Origin: Barnesiella sp.
Lineage (GTDB): Bacteria > Bacteroidota > Bacteroidia > Bacteroidales > Muribaculaceae
Length of the DNA: 8,798 bases
Direction of reading: 5' to 3'
Assembly (NCBI GenBank): GCA_014801065.1
Contig: JAAVEX010000018.1
Location: 1-8,798 of the forward strand
Shown: piece after piece, positions 6,137 to 8,798 of the stretch
Position numbering within the stretch: position 1 is the first letter of the stretch
Layout of the letters: every line of letters starts with the position of its first letter
Notes under the pieces: generated by a model
What the model was told of the DNA's origin: nothing
The model's database searches: none
Seen by the model: only the letters and a program-made list of their open reading frames with translations
Made by a program: the position numbers and the translations under genes

Positions 6137-7408
6137 ATGCTAACCCTACAGCAGATAAAAGAAAATCCTCAACACATCGTTGAGCGTCTCGCCGTCAAAG
6201 GATTCGATGCCAAAGAAGCCATCGACCGCATCATCAACCTCGACAACCGCCGCCGTGAGCTCCAGCTCTCAAACGACACCAAAGCCGCCGAGCTCAAGCA
6301 GTATGCCGCACGCATCGGCCAGCTCATGAAGCAGGGTCAGAAAGAAGAAGCCGAAGCAGCCAAAGCAACCGTTGCAACGCTCAAGGAATCGCAGAAAACG
6401 ATTGCCGACGAACTTCAGCAGACCGAAACCGAAATCCGCGACATCCTTCTGACCATCCCCAACACACCATGTGAGATGGTGCCCGAAGGACGCACAGCCG
6501 ACGACAACGTGGTTGAAAAAACCGGCGGACAGATGCCCGATCTCCCCGCCGATGCACTCCCCCACTGGGATCTCGCCAAGAAATACAATCTTATCGATTT
6601 CGACCTCGGCGTGAAAATCACCGGAGCCGGATTCCCCGTCTATATTGGCAAAGGCGCCCGCCTGCAGAGAGCCCTCATCCAGTTTTTCCTCGATCAGGCA
6701 GGTCTTGCAGGCTATCTTGAGATACAGCCGCCCTACGTGGTCAACGAAGCCTCAGGCTACGGCACAGGCCAGCTCCCCGACAAGGAAGGTCAGATGTATT
6801 ACATCAATGAAGACAATCTCTACCTCATCCCCACAGCCGAAGTGCCCGTCACCAATATCTACCGCGACGTGATCCTCCCCGCCGACTCGCTCCCCAAAAA
6901 GAACTGCGCCTACTCCGCATGCTTCCGCCGCGAAGCCGGCAGCTACGGCAAGGATGTGCGCGGCCTCAACCGTCTCCACCAGTTTGACAAAGTAGAGATC
7001 GTGCGCATCGAACGCCCCGAAGACTCCTACGCAGCGCTTGAGGAGATGAAAGACCACGTCCAGTCGCTGCTCGATCAGCTCGGTTTGCCCTGGCACATTC
7101 TGCGCCTTTGCGGTGGCGACATGAGCTTCACATCGGCCATCACATTTGACTTCGAAGTCTACTCCGCAGCCCAGAAACGCTGGCTCGAAGTATCGTCAGT
7201 GTCCAACTTCGAAACCTATCAGGCCAACCGTCTGAAATGCCGCTACCGTGGCGACGACAAGAAGACCCACCTCTGCCACACCCTCAACGGATCGGCGCTC
7301 GCCCTGCCGCGCATCATGGCAGCTCTGCTCGAAAACAACCAGACTCCCGAAGGCATCATCGTGCCCGAATGTCTGCGTAAATACACCGGATTCGACATCA
7401 TCAACTGA
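6137..7408 (+). CDS. serS: Seryl-tRNA synthetase
   Basis: The 423-residue cytosolic class II synthetase charges tRNA-Ser (and tRNA-Sec where present) with serine using ATP. Residues 1 to about 105 form the long helical arm (coiled coil) that grips the tRNA variable arm, rich in Lys, Glu and Gln. The catalytic core follows: the serine-site TAE at 233-235; motif 2, CFRREAGSYGKDVRGLNRLH (262-281), with the ATP-binding arginines; SVSNFETYQANR (354-365) lining the serine pocket; and motif 3, NGSALALPR (384-392), with its invariant arginine. The length is normal, and all key residues expected for a canonical bacterial enzyme are present, with no zinc-dependent archaeal features. It lies 16 nt upstream of the RNA methyltransferase gene and is probably co-transcribed with yqeY. 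Confidence 0.97.
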   Translation: MLTLQQIKENPQHIVERLAVKGFDAKEAIDRIINLDNRRRELQLSNDTKAAELKQYAARIGQLMKQGQKEEAEAAKATVATLKESQKTIADELQQTETEIRDILLTIPNTPCEMVPEGRTADDNVVEKTGGQMPDLPADALPHWDLAKKYNLIDFDLGVKITGAGFPVYIGKGARLQRALIQFFLDQAGLAGYLEIQPPYVVNEASGYGTGQLPDKEGQMYYINEDNLYLIPTAEVPVTNIYRDVILPADSLPKKNCAYSACFRREAGSYGKDVRGLNRLHQFDKVEIVRIERPEDSYAALEEMKDHVQSLLDQLGLPWHILRLCGGDMSFTSAITFDFEVYSAAQKRWLEVSSVSNFETYQANRLKCRYRGDDKKTHLCHTLNGSALALPRIMAALLENNQTPEGIIVPECLRKYTGFDIIN

Positions 7409-7424
7409 TCCCTACCCGCAAAAA

Positions 7425-7952
7425 GTGGAAAAGAAAACCATATTCGATCTCGGGCGCGACACTCTCCAGCAGTATCGCGCCCGTCCTAAACTACCGCTGG
7501 TCGTTGTGCTCGACAACGTCCGTTCGCTCAACAACATCGGATCGATATTCCGCACATCCGATGCCTTTCTTGTCGACATGATAGCTCTTTGCGGAATCAC
7601 CGCCACACCCCCATCACCCGAAATTCATAAGACCGCACTCGGAGCGGAAGACTCCGTGGCGTGGCGCTACTTTCCCACCACCCTTGAAGCCATCGACTCA
7701 CTTCGGGCCGAGGGCTACACGATCTGCGCGCTTGAGCAGGTCAAAGGGTCCATATCGCTACCCGATTTCCGTCCCGACCCCGCCGGCCGCTACGCCATCA
7801 TAGCCGGCCATGAAGTCCACGGCGTAGATCCCCTGGTGGTCGATGCAGCCGACCTTTGTCTTGAAATCCCCCAATTCGGCACCAAACACTCCCTCAACGT
7901 CAGCGTCTCCACCGGCATAGCCATCTGGCACCTCTTCAACGCCCTCCGCTAA
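7425..7952 (+). CDS. TrmH/SpoU-family RNA 2'-O-methyltransferase, GTG start
   Basis: The 175-residue protein is a stand-alone SPOUT methyltransferase that uses S-adenosylmethionine to methylate a ribose 2'-OH, most likely in tRNA or rRNA. The exact nucleotide cannot be told from the sequence. The three SpoU motifs are clear. Motif 1 is DNVRSLNNIGSIFRTSDAF (30-48) with the catalytic-type Arg at 43. Motif 2 is IIAGHEVHGV (125-134). Motif 3 is LEIPQFGTKHSLNVSVSTGI (146-165), which forms the trefoil knot and cofactor site. There is no N-terminal RNA-binding extension. No in-frame ATG lies between the serS stop and motif 1. GTG at 7425 is 16 nt past that stop and gives an N terminus (MEKKTIFDLGRDTL) of normal length for short Bacteroidetes members. 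An in-frame ATG further upstream lies inside serS and is rejected. Confidence 0.9.
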   Translation: MEKKTIFDLGRDTLQQYRARPKLPLVVVLDNVRSLNNIGSIFRTSDAFLVDMIALCGITATPPSPEIHKTALGAEDSVAWRYFPTTLEAIDSLRAEGYTICALEQVKGSISLPDFRPDPAGRYAIIAGHEVHGVDPLVVDAADLCLEIPQFGTKHSLNVSVSTGIAIWHLFNALR

Positions 7953-7976
7953 CGCCCTCCCAAAGCAAAGATTCTT

Positions 7977-8459
7977 ATGCGAAAGATGAGAAAAAGCAAG
8001 CGATGCAGGGATGCCCGGTGGGCATTGGAAGTGTTCGACCGCGCGCCCTACGTCACCGTCAGCATGACCCGTCCCGACGGTTCGCCCTACGGATTGCCGC
8101 TATCGGTAGTCAGAAAAGACGCGTCGACATTTTATTTCCACTGCGCCGACGAAGGTGAGAAAATAGACTGCCTGCGCTGCAGCCCCACCGTAAGCTTGTC
8201 GGCCGTCAGTCGGTGCACCCCGAAGTTTGAAGAAGACAAACAGAACTTCACGGAATACTACCACTCAGCCATAGCTCTCGGCCGCGCCTCGTTCGTTGAC
8301 GATCCGGAAGAGAAAACCGAAGCTCTGCGCCTGATCTGCAAGCGCTTTCTCCCCAAACACATGAACCGATTCGACGAAGCGATATCACGAAGCCTCGACC
8401 GCACCACAATCATCCGCATCGACCTCACCGAACCCCCCGTCGGCAAATCCAAACCCTGA
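7977..8459 (+). CDS. NimA-like pyridoxamine 5'-phosphate oxidase-fold flavoprotein
   Basis: The 160-residue protein belongs to the split-barrel FMN-binding group that includes the NimA nitroimidazole reductases. Support comes from the early KSKRCRDARWALEVFDRAPY segment (6-25), the strand VTVSMTRPDGSPYGLPLSVV (26-45), and the hallmark FYFHCADEGEKIDCLR (52-67). His55 lies where NimA-type proteins have a conserved histidine. EYYHSAIALGRASFVDDPEEK (93-113) and ALRLICKRFLP (116-126) also match. Members reduce or bind small molecules with FMN; some confer metronidazole resistance, but most are chromosomal genes of unknown substrate, so resistance should not be assumed. It begins 24 nt after the methyltransferase stop and probably shares its transcript. 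An ATG at 7986 is a possible alternative start. Confidence 0.85.
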   Translation: MRKMRKSKRCRDARWALEVFDRAPYVTVSMTRPDGSPYGLPLSVVRKDASTFYFHCADEGEKIDCLRCSPTVSLSAVSRCTPKFEEDKQNFTEYYHSAIALGRASFVDDPEEKTEALRLICKRFLPKHMNRFDEAISRSLDRTTIIRIDLTEPPVGKSKP

Positions 8460-8475
8460 CCCCCACTCCGCCGCC

Positions 8476-8798
8476 GACTAAATTCAACAGATGCTTGGCC
8501 TTTCGAAGTGTCTCATATTCAACCCTTTCAACGGCGGGCACATCATAATCTATCACACTCGTAATCAAATTATTGACCCTCACAAGATAGTTTTGTTCCG
8601 TTTCAGTAGTGTAGAAAGGATAGAAACCATGGCGAAGATATTTCTCAAATCTGCTCAACATCTTTCCATCCCGATTCAACTCGGCCACTATCTCGACATG
8701 ACGATAAAGGATAACGAATGTCTGAGAGCGACAAGCTTTCATGCTCATACCCCTCAAAACCGAGATATTCCCTGAACGATAATCTTTACAAAGACAAC
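8476..8798 (-). pseudogene. Remnant of an AAA_14/DUF4143-type ATPase, frameshifted and truncated
   Basis: The minus strand encodes pieces of the ATPase family with an AAA_14 domain and a DUF4143 tail that is common in Bacteroidales. Entering from the right edge, one frame gives LSFREYL (complement of 8762-8782), the family's typical sequence after the ATPase core, and continues to SLSDI (to 8717). A stop codon (8786-8788) lies in that frame just before it. The match then moves to another frame: YRHVEIVAELNRDGKML and EKYLRHGFYPFY, then NYLVRVNNLITSVIDYDVPA and RKAKHLL, ending near 8476. At least one frameshift (8708-8716) therefore separates the parts, and the C-terminal portion of about 100 residues is missing; the nim-like gene ends at 8459 on the other strand. 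The Walker region lies outside the window. The frame carrying most of the match stays open over the junction and could still yield a short peptide, but the mixed frames argue for decay. Confidence 0.75.

Noticed and set aside
7977..8459. NimA-like gene as evidence of metronidazole resistance on a mobile element
   Set aside because: It sits directly behind housekeeping genes with no insertion sequence visible; the wider family is mostly chromosomal and not tied to resistance.
8491..8775. Open frame of 94 codons on the plus strand at the right end
   Set aside because: It is antisense to the ATPase remnant, whose homology is on the minus strand; no recognisable features.

Overview
The window looks like chromosomal sequence from an anaerobic gut bacterium of the order Bacteroidales. 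A Muribaculaceae-like genome is my best guess, but this is an inference. Four things point there: promoter boxes of the Bacteroidetes type (TTTG, about 20 bp, TAnnTTTG); start codons preceded by A/T-rich sequence rather than Shine-Dalgarno motifs; lipoproteins with the lipobox LSGC or LSSC; and the family mix (GH3-like adenylase, a DUF4919-like secreted protein, a NimA-like flavoprotein, and a remnant of an AAA_14/DUF4143 ATPase).

Layout. Positions 1-189 hold a strong leftward promoter and a hairpin leader for a gene outside the window. From 2962 down to 190 a four-gene minus-strand cluster reads leftwards: two paralogous lipoproteins, a tail-anchored protein-kinase-like protein that has lost its catalytic residues, and a large GNAT-fold protein. 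An 84-bp divergent intergenic region (2963-3046) with a perfect 14-bp palindrome separates it from the plus-strand genes. Positions 3047-5580 hold a GH3-type acyl-adenylating enzyme, a secreted DUF4919-like protein and a small DUF4190-like membrane protein, closely spaced and probably one operon. A second plus-strand promoter near 5577-5608 starts a run of conserved housekeeping genes: a YqeY/GatB-like protein, seryl-tRNA synthetase (serS), a TrmH/SpoU-family RNA methyltransferase with a GTG start, and a NimA-like pyridoxamine-phosphate-oxidase-fold protein. The right end (8476-8798, minus strand) is the frameshifted, truncated remnant of an AAA_14-type ATPase.

How the genes fit together. serS, the RNA methyltransferase and yqeY share a translation/tRNA theme. 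The minus-strand cluster suggests an envelope-associated module: two outer lipoproteins, a pseudokinase facing the cytoplasm from the inner membrane, and an acyltransferase-like protein. Its function is unknown, and it is the best candidate here for something undescribed. No CRISPR array, intact mobile element, rRNA or tRNA gene was seen.
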